Shown one piece after another: positions 12,270 through 25,108 of a stretch of 64,000 nucleotides of DNA. Both the position numbers and the translations under genes were made by a program. Source of the stretch: Kuschelorhynchus macadamiae (taxonomy: Eukaryota; Arthropoda; Insecta; Coleoptera; Curculionidae). A model generated the notes under the pieces. It did not search any database. It had not been told where the DNA came from and worked only from the letters and a program-made list of their open reading frames with translations. The stretch's first letter is position 1. Every line of letters begins with the position of its first letter. Location: NCBI GenBank assembly GCA_030620095.1, contig JAUTXW010000877.1, positions 1-64,000 of the forward strand. Direction: 5' to 3'.

Positions 12270-12870
12270 AAAGGAAAAGAAAAAAAAACAACTATTGTGT
12301 ATTAAGAAATAATCTAACAATGCTACATGTTTTCAAAATAACCGATTTCTGGATATTCCTGTGAATATCTGTATTAAGTCCTAATTGAGCCAAATGCGGT
12401 GTAAACGTTGTTGGCGTGAGGCTTGTTACTGATATGATGAGAGGAACAAGGATGAGTCTTCCCCGTTTCTACAGATTTTTTATTTCCATTGCCAAGTCGG
12501 TGTATTTGGCGATCATCTCACTGTATTTCGCTTAGATGTTCTCGTCGTTGGGGACGCCATCTCCATTAAATACCTAAGTGATCTTTTCTTTTTTCGATTG
12601 AAAGGTGATATCGGGTCTGTTTGCGGAGATTATTTTATCTGTGTGGATGTCAATGTCCCAGTAGAGCTTGTAGTTTTGGGTGTTGGTGTATAACGGTAGT
12701 AAGGGTCTGTGTTCTCCGTTAGTTTGTATGTTGTGGCTAATGCTTGACGAACGCCCTTCGCTGCTGAGTTGTGCCTCGGGGTGTATTCAGTTCCGGCCAT
12801 TATTCTACATCTGCTGGTGACATTTCCCCGCACCTGTCGACTTCAAGGGTTGTGTCCTTGATGATGTGCT
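12270..12870 (-). pseudogene. Second 3' remnant of a restriction-endonuclease LINE
   Basis: The minus strand again shows the end of this LINE type: RCRIMAGTEYTPRHNSAAK (knuckle and His block), then DPYYRYTP, then decayed nuclease sequence. It is more broken than the 11.1-12.0 kb copy and differs in sequence, so it is probably a separate insertion of a related family rather than a duplicate. Confidence 0.5.
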
Positions 12871-12935
12871 TTTGGTAGTTTGTATTATTATTATAATTAA
12901 TATATTTGGAGATAATTATATAGTAGATGTATATA

Positions 12936-13391
12936 CAGGGTGTTCAGCTAACAATGGCCCTTGGCCATATCTCGAAAACCGTAGGTCCAAAATTATTGAG
13001 GTAAAAAATATTGTATATAAGTCGACCAAAAGAAAATTCTGGAAATTATTTTCAAGTTTGTTATTTGATCGCTAGAACACAAAAATGAAAATGCCATTTT
13101 CTTCCGAAATTTTTCTAATTTAGGTATACTAAAATTATAAGCATTATAATCTTTAATAAATTCCGCACTTTTTTGCCGAATGTTATTTTTTTCTATTTTT
13201 AAAAATAAAGTGGTGGGGGAAGGTCAAACATTCTAACCTTAAAAAGTTGATATCTATCAAACAAAAATTCGTTTTTTCTTTTACTTGCAAAGTATTAAAA
13301 TGTGACCAAATAACTTTTTCAGTGGTCACTAGATGGAGTTCTTCCAGAATTTTCCAAATAAACCTGATTTTCTCAAAAAAATCGAATGGTA
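12936..13391 (+). repeat. Left long terminal inverted repeat
   Basis: It pairs with 16677-17178 in inverse orientation. A shared inner landmark is CAGTGGTCACTAGATGG on the left against CCATCTAGTGACCACTG on the right. Confidence 0.85.
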
Positions 13392-13408
13392 TGATATGAA
13401 TTTTTTAT

Positions 13409-13857
13409 CATAATGGTTTTTATTCTCATTAGGGCTATTAAAACGTGAAATAAAAAATCCAGGTCCGTATTTAAATTTTAAAAGTTGATGATGGTCTTTC
13501 GAATCCGAAACGTCGGATTTAAAAATTTAAATTGTCCTCTCGTAGAAAGGAAAAAATAACAATGGCAATGTGGAAATAATTCTTCTGACGTTTTAATTTA
13601 ACCCAAAATTTAAGAAAAACCTGTTAAGGTGTGGTTTTCAAGATTTTTAAAAATTAAGACAAAATTGAAATGATAGGAAAAAATTATTAGCACATTGTCA
13701 TTGTCATTTTTTCTCGGCTACAAGACGACAAGGTTAGTTTTTTAATCCAAGGTTTGGAATTCCAGAGGCCATCATCAACTTTTAAAAATTAAATACGGAC
13801 CTGGATTTTTTATTCCATTTTTTAAAGCCTTAATGAGAATAAAAATAATTCTGATAA
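13409..13857. repeat. Inner foldback with ~120-bp arms
   Basis: The sequence 13409-13528 pairs with 13737-13857 (shared AAATCCAGGTCCGTATTTAA and its inverse), with about 210 bases between. The left arm includes TTGATGATGG and then CCGAAACGTCGGATT, the motif found in other repeat tails here. The foldback sits just inside the left long inverted repeat of the larger element. Confidence 0.75.
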
Positions 13858-16676
13858 AAAATACATATTAGACTCTAACATTTCTACCTTTAAAGGATGC
13901 CCAATTGAAATGTTATGGTTTACCAATATGATGGAAGGCGTAAATAAGTAAGATATGTTAGTCACCAGACGCAATACACTCACCTAATATCGATCCAATA
14001 ATATCTCTTAATGATGACTATTGCTAGCTCTAGTCGGGTAGGTTCGGATTCTTCTTTCTCGTTACTCTACCAATACTTCTATATCACAATCTCTTACTTT
14101 AGATGTAATATTTAAGTTGAGCGCCACCAAGTTTTAATTTAAGTTAAATAAAACTTGGAAAAAAAAAGTTGCATTGGATCTAACCACTATCATTAGGTAA
14201 AGACTTATCTTGATCAATTGAAAATCAACACGTTGGAAACAAATGACTTTTATTGTTTAATTACAAAAAAAATCAGTGACTTATCACCAAAAAAAAAAAA
14301 AAGAAAATGTACTGAACAAAAAAAAAAGATTGTTAACTCAATTCCATCCACTAGGGAGCTTAATAGCATCCCAACAAGAAGTGAAGGAATTAAGTTTCCG
14401 TAACAGGAGTTTTATTGTAAGGTTACACTAACTGAAATCCCAATAAGTTTCTTCCCCCCCCCCCCTTAAATGATTGAAGTTTAATTCTAGTTAAAACAAA
14501 TAGTTATGTTACAAATGATAATGATTAGGGTCAAGTATTAAAAAAAATATAAATTTTAATTAGCCACATGCTGAGTGGCAGCACGATAAACATCTATAAA
14601 AGGTCTATTACATAGATTTGAATGTCTTAGATATTGCTAATAAATCAGCAGCAATTATGTAGCGGTACGAAGCCGGCTGCGTTTCACCTTACAGAAATTC
14701 TGCACAGTATGCTATATGCTAGATAAGGTGACACCAGTAATTAAATTAATATGGATTAACAGTTTGATTAACAGAAATAGTACTATATGTTAAGTTTCCA
14801 AATATTATACTACTACTTAGCTGAATACTCTCCCTTCCCTAGTGTAGGCTGTAAAAGGTGGTAAGGCAGGTAACATCCAGGTGTTCCTCAGTGATCACTG
14901 TGTCCTACAGCTCCGCTACGTAGACCGTATCCAAGACATCGTGTCTATTCCATCAAAAGAAAAGTTCCCATTCCATAAATAACTAGCAGTTAGGAAACCA
15001 TACCAAACCTTGCTAATAGTTTGTCTTTAAAGCTCCAAAATAATCCCAATGAACTTCAAAGGTTCAACTTTATACAAAAACTCTGAAACAAGAATTGCCC
15101 CATGTAGAAAAATCTCTACAACAAAGTTTGGAATATAATTCCAGACAGACAAAATAGCACACAATATATACGAGAATATAATACAAAATTCTTACCTCAT
15201 TGTAGCTACGAGGGTACCAAAAAAAAAATTGCTTGATGAGCACCAATATTAAAATGACCGATGTTAGTGGCACGTGGAAGTAATTAAGGCAAAATCGCCA
15301 TATAGGCCGTAAAGTTGAAACCCAAAATCTTCTAAATCATAATATTCAACTTCACTTCGTCAAATCGGATCCTTTTACTCTCCCATTTGGGATGGAATTT
15401 AGTTAACAATAAAAAAAAATTCAGAACATCCGACACTTCCGTCGTTTATGAGACTTGGTGCTAAAAAGAAAGATCTTTTTCTTAGCCCTTTTCACGTACA
15501 CGAAATGGTTTCCATCACACAATATTACCAAACACGGTAAATCGACATATCCTTTTCTACATTCTAAAACACTATTAGAAAAAAAACAACTTTTCTCAGT
15601 ATCAACAAAATAATGTTGGTACAATAAATCCCCTAAATTAAATATTAACTTGTCAAATTCCAGTTCGGTTTATAACAAAAATAGCCTTATATCCATGGTA
15701 TTGGAAAGAGATGAAAATATATTATTACTCCTCAACTAACCCAAGCTACCCTGTATTTTGTCCAACCAAAGAATAACCATCTAAATTAGTAATATTAGCT
15801 CGCCGATACGTCAAATCAATAACACTTATAATAAGAAAGAAAAAGAGAGAGAATACTTCCATTTCTATACTTATTTTGACTGCATTGCCGTGTAAAAATC
15901 TGTGAACTGATAAACAATAACAAAGCAAATCTTGTAGATTTCGAAATATATAATAATGAACAAATTTACCTTACTAATTAATGCAAAATAGTGAACCAAG
16001 TTATTAAAAAAAAAACATTTGAGTTTAAATTTACGTGCTTGTGAAATTTCCAAACAAAATGTGATATGCTATTTGACATGTAAACAACAAAATTCTTCTG
16101 GACTAACTGATATAAACAAATGGAATCTTAGAATATTAACGCAAGAAAACTATATACAGGTAGATTTTTGAATGTTCTATTAGATTATCTTATCAGAAAC
16201 ATATGTCACTTAGATTTTACCTTCATTTGTTTGTCTTATATGATTGTTGACCTAGTCTTCGAGTCACAGCATATTAAAAATGTTAATTCCTATTAATTGG
16301 AAGATCTTAAAGTGAATTTTATATATAAAACAGTAATTTTATTATATGATAATCCAGTACAATATGCAAGTATATTACATTGGCTCTACCAAAAATAAAG
16401 TAAATTCACGTAAGGTTCTAATTTTGTACTTTGCTTCCGGCTATTTGTAACAAGAAATTTCTGAACTAGCATTTTTTCTGTTACTTAGGTATCAATGGTA
16501 AATGTAAGCCTGAATATAGTATAAAAGAGTGTTTTTAATTATAAATTAGATTAAAATGACTTAGATATCACAAAAGATATAATACTAAAAAAAATGAAAA
16601 AGTGTCAAGCGAAGATTTATTTTACTGAATTTTACTGCCCTATGTACTGACAAACATATATGGCAATCTAACTGTA
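13858..16676. other. Interior of the long-TIR element, no coding recognised
   Basis: This is AT-rich sequence with short open frames that match nothing I know. There is a poly-C run near 14453-14465 and a small hairpin around 14690-14750 (CACCTTA against TAAGGTG). Confidence 0.5.
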
Positions 16677-17178
16677 ACCATTCGATTTTTTTGAGAAAAT
16701 CAGCTTTATTTGGAAAATTCTAAAAGAACGCCATCTAGTGACCACTGAAATATTTATTTCGTCACAGTTTATAACTTTGCAATTAAAAGAAAAAACGAGG
16801 TTTTATTTAACACTGGGTTGAATAAAATCGGTTAAACCAAAACAATGATATCAACTTTTTAAAGTTAGAATGTTTGACCTTCCCCCACCACTTTATTTTT
16901 AGAAATAGAAAAAAATTACATTCAGGAAAAAAGTGCGGAATTTAATTAAGATTATAATGCTTATATTTTTGATAAAACTAAATTGGAAAAATTTCGGAAA
17001 AAAATGGCATTTTCATTTTTTAGTTGTTGTTACGCCCTCTAGCGGCCAACTTACAAACTTGAAAATAATTTCCAGCATTTTCTTTTGGTCGATTTATATA
17101 CAATATTTTTTACCTCAATAATTTTGGACTTACGGTTTTCGAGATATGGCCGAGGGCCATCGTTAGCTGAACACCCTG
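16677..17178 (-). repeat. Right long terminal inverted repeat
   Basis: This is the inverse of 12936-13391, ending AACACCCTG before a TA. Small indels make it slightly longer than the left arm. Confidence 0.85.
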
Positions 17179-17180
17179 TA

Positions 17181-18369
17181 TATATTTACAGAATATTCTG
17201 AGAATAATACCAATATTCATAGAAGCTGCAGGAAATTGACAGAATATTTTTTTTAAATTCTAGTGCTATTTTTAAAATGGCGACTAAAAATTAAAAATTC
17301 AGATTGGTGGCAAACGGCGTTCTTTCTTAAACAATCAAATTTTGGAAGATAGAAAGATGGAAAATAAAACCGATTTTCTCTTTTAGATGGCTGGGGGACC
17401 GTTTTAAGCAGATAAATAATATTTTAGTAAATATATAATTGCTTCAAAAGTAACAAGCTGCTTTATAAATATATTTTTTTATTCTACCGAAAATAATACA
17501 GAGCAATTACTATTCCAATGAAAACATATTTGTTTATTCATTTCACGCGGTTTAAATTACTGTAAATCATGGAAGATAAATGGAAATACGCAATTTTATG
17601 AACCTTCAATTTCGAATTTCAGTGCCCGTATTTAGTATTATTAGGTAATTTAATAACATGTTTCGCAGTTACTAACGGCGCTCTATTTGCTCTGAAATAT
17701 AAAATATTTTATTCCGAGGGAATTTACAAATTATAGCCTATTAAATTTATAGATCCGTTTGGGAAGTACTTGTACCGTGTTATGGTTTCGTTATTTTTCG
17801 TTATTAATGCTAAGTTTGAAACTATAAAGACACAGAGCTTAGAGAGGTGACCTATCTTATAAAAATAAGAAATAAAAAAATCATTTAAAGAGTTTAATTT
17901 GTGAGATACAGGGTGTTAATATGTTAATATTTTTTTGATACACCTCATACATTTGTAAAGATTTTTAAATCAAATTTGCTACGCAGTATACTACGACTAA
18001 CATCTATAGAGTGGCTGAATATGTTGTAGAAAAATCTACGGAGTGCTAGTTTTTTTTCGGGCTGTGTAACCTTTGACAAAAACCTTTTTTGGATTAATTA
18101 AAAACGGAAAATTAACCGAAAATACTTCTCAACCATTTTAAACATGTCTGTATACCAAATCCGCCAAAAGTTGTTCATTTTTATTTCCTAGCCTGATTAA
18201 AAATGTTTTAAATTCAGAATTAAGATAATTACTTGATGTTTTGAAGCAATCGTCTTTTTTAGAGTTTATAGAGTCTGGATGTGTAAAAACCGCTACTCTT
18301 ATTGATTCGTCCATTCGTTAATTCGTCCGCATAGTGTAGAGAGTCTGATTCATCCATTCGATTCGTTGC
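17181..18369. other. Intergenic sequence, no gene
   Basis: A lone end-like motif ACAGGGTGTTAATATG at about 17910 hints at a decayed IS630-type insertion. Short ATTCGTCC-like repeats at 18300-18370 lie next to the hAT insertion site. Confidence 0.5.
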
Positions 18370-19089
18370 CCGACGATCAGTGGCGCAACTAGGGCGGGGG
18401 GGCTAGGGGGAGCTTAGCCCCCTTGCCAGGCGATTGGCGAATGCCAATCAAAACACTTAAACTCTATTTTGTTTGTAAAAATGGGTAAAAAGGTATTCTT
18501 CCGTAGCATAGTTTATTTTTCTCTTGCATCTTCAGTTTTTTAGTTACGAAATAAACAGGTTTTTTTTCTAATTTAGCATCTTGTATACTTTTGACCAATT
18601 TAATTGGACACTATCTGGGCGTACGAAGACGTAAGGGCGCGCTTTTTTAGAAGATATGGATCATAAAAATTAGAGAAATTGTGAAAAGTGTAAGCGATAT
18701 TTCTTAAGGGGTTTAAAAGAGTAAAAAAAATATTTTGATTACGCAAAACCGATAATAGTCAAACTGAAAACACAAATAGGTGAGGTAAACGTTCTAACAT
18801 TGAAAAATCATGGAAGTCATTGATGTAGATACTTAATCTTTTTCGACTAAACATATTTAAAATAAAATTGAGGTGATATTCCAAAAAACGGCGAAACTTC
18901 TGTTATTTAATTTTTTGTATCAAAACCATGTTTGTCTCCCTTTTTTGTCTAACAGTTGTCCATAAAAAACACATAAAAACCAGAGATTTGTCAAGTTTTG
19001 GCAATTGATTCTTGGTTTGTTTTCTAGCCATGAAAGCTCGCTTCTAATTAGATTTTTTGGCTCCAAAAATAGCAGTTTAATGTAGATAG

Positions 19090-19440
19090 GCTATAGCATA
19101 ATTACTTGACGAAAAAATATCTTTTCTAGGATAATTAAACCTTTAGTTTTTTTTTGTAATATTGCACGGCCAAAAAGTAGACATATCTGTCAATTTTATT
19201 GCCACAATATAACCAGATATATTCTAATAAGTATTGAAGTTAAATTAAAGTAAGCATAGCTATAGCATATTTACTTGGCCAAAAAATATCTTTTGTGGGG
19301 TAATTAGACCTCCTTTTAGAACTTTTTTTTGTATTATTGGATGGTCAAAAAGTAGAAATATCTGTCGATTTTGTTGCCAGAACGTAACCCGATATATTTT
19401 AGTAAGTATTGAAGTTAAATTATAGTAAGAATAGCTGTTT
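19090..19440 (+). repeat. Two tandem ~169-bp units within the outer hAT
   Basis: Units starting GCTATAGCATA at 19090 and again at 19259 share most of their length (AAAAAATATCTTTT, GTCAAAAAGTAGA, TATTGAAGTTAAATTA). A partial third copy of the last segment occurs near 19530-19560. Confidence 0.75.
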
Positions 19441-20355
19441 AAAATGCCAAAATATGGCATTTTTAATCAATTGAAATCGAGGTCAGAATATAATCAATAA
19501 GCAGGCATTTTTCCCAAATGCCAACCAAACATATTTTAGCAAGTATTTAAGTTTAATTATAGTAATAATAAGTATATAAGAATGCGAGATTATAATATTT
19601 TAAGACAACAAAAATTGAGAGGAAAAAATATGGCTTTTATTATCATATTTTTGTTTCAAAATTAAACTAAAATTGCGTAGTTTTATTTCGCTTTTTTTTG
19701 CTTTATTATTGCCAAAAAAATGCCACATTTTCAAATATAGGTTTATAATCTATAAAACTATACTTAACCAAACTGAAGATTTATTTAGAAAAACGAAATA
19801 TACAGACATACAACATGTCTAATAAAAATATTAAATATTTCACCACATATTATAGAAAAACGCCGACTTGGGGTAATCGACCCGTTTAATTTTGTTACAC
19901 TGGCTCCTGGATCTTAAATTAGCCATTTTTTAGCGAATACTAAAGGCAAACCAAGCAGGCATTTTTATTGGCAAAATTTTAATAAATGTTGCTACATTTG
20001 AAAATTATTCCCATTTGATAAATATTTGCTTACAAGGTGGTCAATTTCAAGAAATATTTGCTTAAAAAATAACCCAAAGCCTTTTATAATCCGTCATGAT
20101 TGAAATTAAAATTAGCAGCCATTACTTGATCACTTTAAACAAACATATTCTTTCTACCAATAAAAACGTATTTTTATGCTTGTTTTTTACGTTAGGGACT
20201 CTTTAATGAATTTTCTTAGTAAATTACATGTCCAAAAATAAAAAAAAATTGTAGAAAACAAAATGTTTAGTTTCAAGAAGGGGCGCGTGTTTTACATGCC
20301 TATCTTAGATTATTTTAACAGTAAAAGTTCCTACGCAAGTGTTTTTTGTCCCCAC

Positions 20356-23300
20356 CAGTGGCGGCTCGTCAGGGTAGGCAAAGTAGGCGCCGCCTACCCT
20401 TGAATAATCGTGGCTAAATACTGCCCAAAAAATCTAATATCTCATATCAATTAAACAATATTTAACCGTTTAACATCACAAAATATACAAAACTTTCGAA
20501 AAAACCCGTGCGTTTCCCTTAGAAATTCCTAACATTTAAATAAACATCGATTACATGCGAAACCTATGTACGTTTAGAGGCGATATATCCCAACCGCCTA
20601 AATTTAGATGTTCTCTACGGCAGCTAGCCAGCCCACGAAAACGCACATCGCCGACGACCAGCGAAATAAACTACTACAGTAGGCGAAACGATCGTCCGCC
20701 TTCGGCAAATATTTGACGTCTTCGCATTGGACTCCAATATTGTTCATCTGGCAGTGTTGCCAAATTCTCGAATTTTCACCTGAACTGCTTTACGTTTTTA
20801 GAAAATATGCATATGCATAAGGCTACCAACTTTTTCATTTACGAATGCGGGACACAACAAATTTTAGTATGCGTTGTAGGCGCATTAACCATATTCTAAA
20901 ATTCTTTATTTTCAGCATTAATTTTTTAATTAATTAAATTGATTATCCGAACATTCTGTTATATACTAAAGCAAAAAAATTATAGACATTAAACATAAAT
21001 GTTAGGTTAGGTGAGGTTTTTTTAATAATAATAAAATGAAACATGTTTCTACACTTTGGTATTTTTTTTAATTAAGGCTTATTTATAACACATAATTTAG
21101 TTTAATCAAATCTTCTTAAAATGGTACTTCTCTGTATTATTAAACCGATAAACATGGGAACTTAGAATATGATTTGTTGCAATTCGGGACTTGCGGGACA
21201 TAATTAGAGAATGCGGGACGATTTCTAACCTTATTTGTAACGCGGGACCTTAAAAGATAATCCGGGACTGTCCCGCAGAATGCGGGACGGTTGGCAGCCT
21301 TACATATGCAAACCATAAAAAAAATAAAATAAGCAGTTTCAATGTTGTTAGGGTGGTTTTGAAAGGGTTTTTTAAACAAAATCTAGGTACATCTCAAGAA
21401 AAATAAAGAAATCTCAGGCTTGCGAAACCGTATTTACAAATTTTGCGTTTGGCAACGTTGGCCACCTGCTACTATTCTCATTAATCTCATTTATAATTCG
21501 TAAAAGTCGTAAATAGTATGCATGATGCAATATTATCGTTCGTTCGGATTTCCGGTCAAGTGATTTGAAATTTTGTCAATTACATTCTGACCGCTCTCGT
21601 TTTCTGATATCGATCAATAAATAAAAACATTGGACGGTGATACGTGTGTGTTTTTTTGACTATTATTTTACGACCGCGTCTAGTTTTTCTGTGCTTTAAT
21701 TTGTGATTTTGGTTGTTTATCGGCATTGGCCAGAAGAAAAACGAAGAAATCCTGATAAACGGATAAGTATTTCTGTTTTATTTGTTTCTAATAGACATAT
21801 TTAGGTATTAAATATTATGCTTTTAAGTGTATTTTCGCTAGTTTTAGGGGTTGGACGGTTCATATTCGATGAATTTACCGTCGCGTCGACCGTAGGTTAA
21901 GTGCGTTTTTTCCGGTTTGTTCTATTTTATATAGGTACATTACGTTGCTTTGTTTTTTTTTTAATGGATTTTTAAAAAGTTATGGCGAATAATCCGGTGC
22001 ATAATATTGTTTGCTCTTTGTGCGAGACACCATTTTCGCGTCTAAACGAAAACGATCGAAAAGATGTTATTTATTTTGGCCGCCCCACGCCACTTCTCAA
22101 TATTTTAAAGCCTGATAAAAAACAGGGCCAAACTTTTTCACGATCGTTTAAAGCTCAATGGTACGAAAGTCATCAGTGGATATGTGGTAGCTATTTTAAA
22201 CAAAATTTGTTTTGTTGGCCATGTTTACTTTTGGCAAAAGGCAGAAACAATACTTGGGTGCGTCAGGGATTTTCTGATTTGAAAAATTTATCTGCGGCCA
22301 TAAAAAAACACGAATCATCGAAAGAACATTTAAGCAGTTATCTTAGTTTAAAGCGGTTAGAAAAAAACAGTAGCACTATACAGGATGCGCTACAATTACA
22401 ATCTTCTTTGTCTCTTAAATTATATAATGAGGAGGTGAGAAAAAACAGACTTCTAATGAGCTATTTGGTCGATGTTACGTGTCACCTAGCAAAGCAAGAA
22501 TTATCTTTCAGAGGCCATAATGAAAAAAGCGATTCCGTTAGTGCGGGAAATTTTCGGGAAACTTTTAATCTGTTAATTAAACGTGATAACGAAATACAAC
22601 AACATTTAAAAAAAATTGGAAATATTTTTTCTGGTTTATCAAAAACTATCCAGAATGATTTGATATCCTGTATTTCCAATTACCTTGCAGATACAATTCA
22701 TAGGGAGATAAAAGAGTCGTTGTTTTTTGCAGTGCAAGCTGACGATACTACGGATATTTCTGAGAAGTCCCAATGTGCGATTTCAATTCGGTATGTTAAT
22801 AAATACGGTGAAATCAAAGAAAGTTTCTTGGGTTTTCATGACGTTAGCGAAGACAGAACAGCGGACGTAATGTATGGATTAATTGTTACAGTCATAGGCA
22901 ATTTCGATTATAAAACAAAATTAGTTGGGCAATGCTACGATGGTGCTAGTGTGATGGCAGGTTCATTGAATGGTTTGCAAAAAAAAGTTAAAGATGATGC
23001 TCCTTTTGCTTTGTTTACGCATTGTAGTGCGCACAGATTGAATTTGGTTTTACAAACTGGTTCAAAAAATATAAAAAATTGCCGAATTTTTTTCGCAAGT
23101 GCGTCCTCGATTCCCGGATTTTTTCATCAGTCTGCAAAACGGACATTTACTTTAGATTCGACGATAGGAAAGAGGATTTCTTCCAGTTCAGACACCAGGT
23201 GGGCTTCCCGTTCTAAAATCATTCAAATCTTGCACTCTGAATGGGAAGGCCTAAAATTAGTTTTTTCTAAAATTATTGACGACCAATCATCATCGGCTGA

Positions 23301-24265
23301 GTCAATAAACGGGGCCAAGGGATATCTTAAATTTATGAACGATTTAGAATTTTCGTTTCTTACCGCTGTGTATAAACATATTTTTGACATAACTGACCCC
23401 CTTTTCAACATTCTACAGAAAAAATCTTTGGACATCACCTATTGTAAAAAGCAAATATTTATGGCAAGAGATCGTATCAAGTTATTGAGAAATGAGACAA
23501 TGTTTAATACAATATTTGAACAAGCCCAAACAAGGATTTTTAATAATAGGGACTCAGGGCAATTGTCAAAAAGAATTAAGTTATCGGACACCATTAAAGG
23601 CGATGAGCAAAGTTCTTTACGCATTTTATTTTATGAGATAATTGACAATATTGTGACTCAAATAGAAGTTAGGTTTGCAGATATGTCTCAGTTATTATAT
23701 TTTTCTTTAGCGGATTCCTCAAAATTCGAAGAATATAGCAAAAATTTCCGCTTGAATTTGTGACGAATGTGACCAACTTTTATAACAATTTCTTTGACAA
23801 ACAAAAATTAATTAATGAGCTTAGTGTAATATATCTCGATGAACAATTTGCATTGCTGAGCGTCGAGGCAATTTTAAAACATTTCGTAAAAAATGAACTT
23901 CAAGAAATATTTCCTGAAAGTTACAAACTTTTTGCGTTAATTGCTACCATACCTATTACAAGTACCTCAGTGGAAAGACATTTCTCTTGTTTAAAGCGAA
24001 TAAAAACGTATTCTCGCAATACAATAAAAAATGAACGTTTATCGTCACTTGCGCTAATTTCAATAGAAAAAGAGTTGTTCTGCTCCTTACAGAAGGCTGA
24101 TAACTTTACGGATGTCATAATAAGTAAATTCGCCCTTTTAAAAGATAAATTTAATTTATAAAACTTAGTTGTCAGCTAAGTGTGTACGAGGCTTAACGTT
24201 TTCTAATAACGTCATTATTCTTGAAATTATTGTGGTTGTAGCCTAAACACCACGAGCCGCCACTG
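20356..24265 (+). mobile_element. Nearly intact autonomous hAT transposon
   Basis: The ends are CAGTGGCGGCTCGT (20356) and its inverse ACGAGCCGCCACTG (to 24265). The perfect 8-bp target duplication GTCCCCAC flanks it at 20348-20355 and 24266-24273. It carries a full-length transposase gene with one frameshift. It is inserted in the 18378-25100 element, with which it shares the outermost CAGTGGCG bases. Confidence 0.95.
21982..24161 (+). pseudogene. hAT transposase (ZMYM1/TTF-finger type) with one frameshift
   Basis: The first frame (21982-23763, 593 codons) begins with a zinc-finger region of the TTF/MYM type (SHQWICGSYFKQNLFCWPC), followed by the DUF4371-like and RNase H-fold catalytic core with VQADDTTDISEKSQCA (first Asp block), GQCYDGASVMAG and THCSAHRLNLV. 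A one-base slip in an A run near 23745 moves the end to frame 23760-24161, which holds the hATC dimerisation block (ITSTSVERHFSCLKRIKTY). Domain order and total length of about 720 residues fit insect ZMYM1-like hAT transposases. The start codon at 21982 is preceded by an open, AT-rich leader. This is the only recognised defect. Confidence 0.9.
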
Positions 24266-24273
24266 GTCCCCAC

Positions 24274-25100
24274 CATCCATCAAATGAATAATTTACAAAA
24301 TAAGTCATAGTGTACGTATTTCTACGATACCATGATTTGTTATGTTTGCATTTCCTCTCATAAATTCTTACACTGATTGGCTCTGTTAGTACTATTTCTA
24401 CATACTTTAAAGCAATTGATGATTTATCATATAAATGAAGAAAAGGCAAAAAATGAGAAATTATTTAGGTAAATTTCGGAAAAAATGTTACTCAAATTTC
24501 GGCTAAAAAACAAATCAGAATTCAGCTAAAAAGCTCGATTTTAAAGTCAAAAAGTAGCTAATAAACCCAACCATAAAATCAAAAGAGTGGGTCGTATGAT
24601 TGCCAATTGGCCATTTTTACCCCATTTATACTGTAATAAAACTGTTATTTTGGCTAGCAATTTTAGCTAATTAGCCAGAGATATTAGCAAATAATACAGC
24701 ATTTTAGCCCATATATGATCATATGTGCTACTTGGGCTGGTATACAGGGTAGACCAAAAAGGAGGAGGCACTTTGGCAGGTTTCCTGTTAACAGGTCGAG
24801 TAAAACATATGTTATACAGGAGAATTGATAAATTTAAACTCCCTAAAATTTTTATATACGAGTTTCATCGTTCTATGTAACTTTAAGTGTCGTAATTTAT
24901 TAAAAAAATATTTTTTTTTGACAGCTGTCATAGATATTAATCAAATCATATATAGCCGAAACATAAAAACTTAGACAATATCGGGAGTTTATAATTAAAT
25001 CATAGACATGGTTAAAATTGGTTTTATCCTATAATCAATATTATCTTATAAGTGTCAGGGCTTGAGCCCCCCCAAAAGTCTATGTCTAGTTGCGCCACTG
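24274..25100. other. Right part of outer hAT, with an end-like mariner motif
   Basis: No coding sequence. TATACAGGGTAGACCAAAAAGG at about 24740 resembles an IS630-type element end and may be an older insertion. Confidence 0.5.
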
Positions 25101-25108
25101 CCGATGAT

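Larger units (their letters stand above)
12936..17178. mobile_element. 4.2-kb DNA element with ~0.5-kb terminal inverted repeats and TA target site
   Basis: The left end reads TA then CAGGGTGTTCAGCTAAC, and the right end is its inverse followed by TA (17179-17180). The inverted match continues inward for about 456 bases on the left and 500 on the right with scattered differences. TA duplication and CAGGGTG ends place it with the IS630/mariner-like group. No transposase was recognised inside, so it looks non-autonomous or has lost its gene. Confidence 0.85.
18378..25100. mobile_element. Non-autonomous hAT-like element, split by a second hAT
   Basis: The left end CAGTGGCGCAACTAG (18378) is mirrored by CTAGTTGCGCCACTG ending at 25100. 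The flanks are CCGACGAT (18370-18377) and CCGATGAT (25101-25108), an 8-bp target duplication with one change, which is the hAT signature. After removing the inner hAT (20356-24265) about 2.8 kb remain, with no transposase motif. It inserted before the inner element did. Confidence 0.85.

Noticed and set aside
14218..14403. Lys-rich 61-codon frame resembling a nuclear localisation signal
   Set aside because: The Lys stretch comes from poly-A runs and no domain surrounds it.
14640..14760. Possible tRNA- or SINE-like hairpin region
   Set aside because: CACCTTA/TAAGGTG can pair but no cloverleaf, anticodon arm or A and B boxes could be assembled.
15070..16053. Several minus-strand frames of 60-67 codons
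   Set aside because: They are short, overlapping, AT-driven and match no family, and no splice sites link them.
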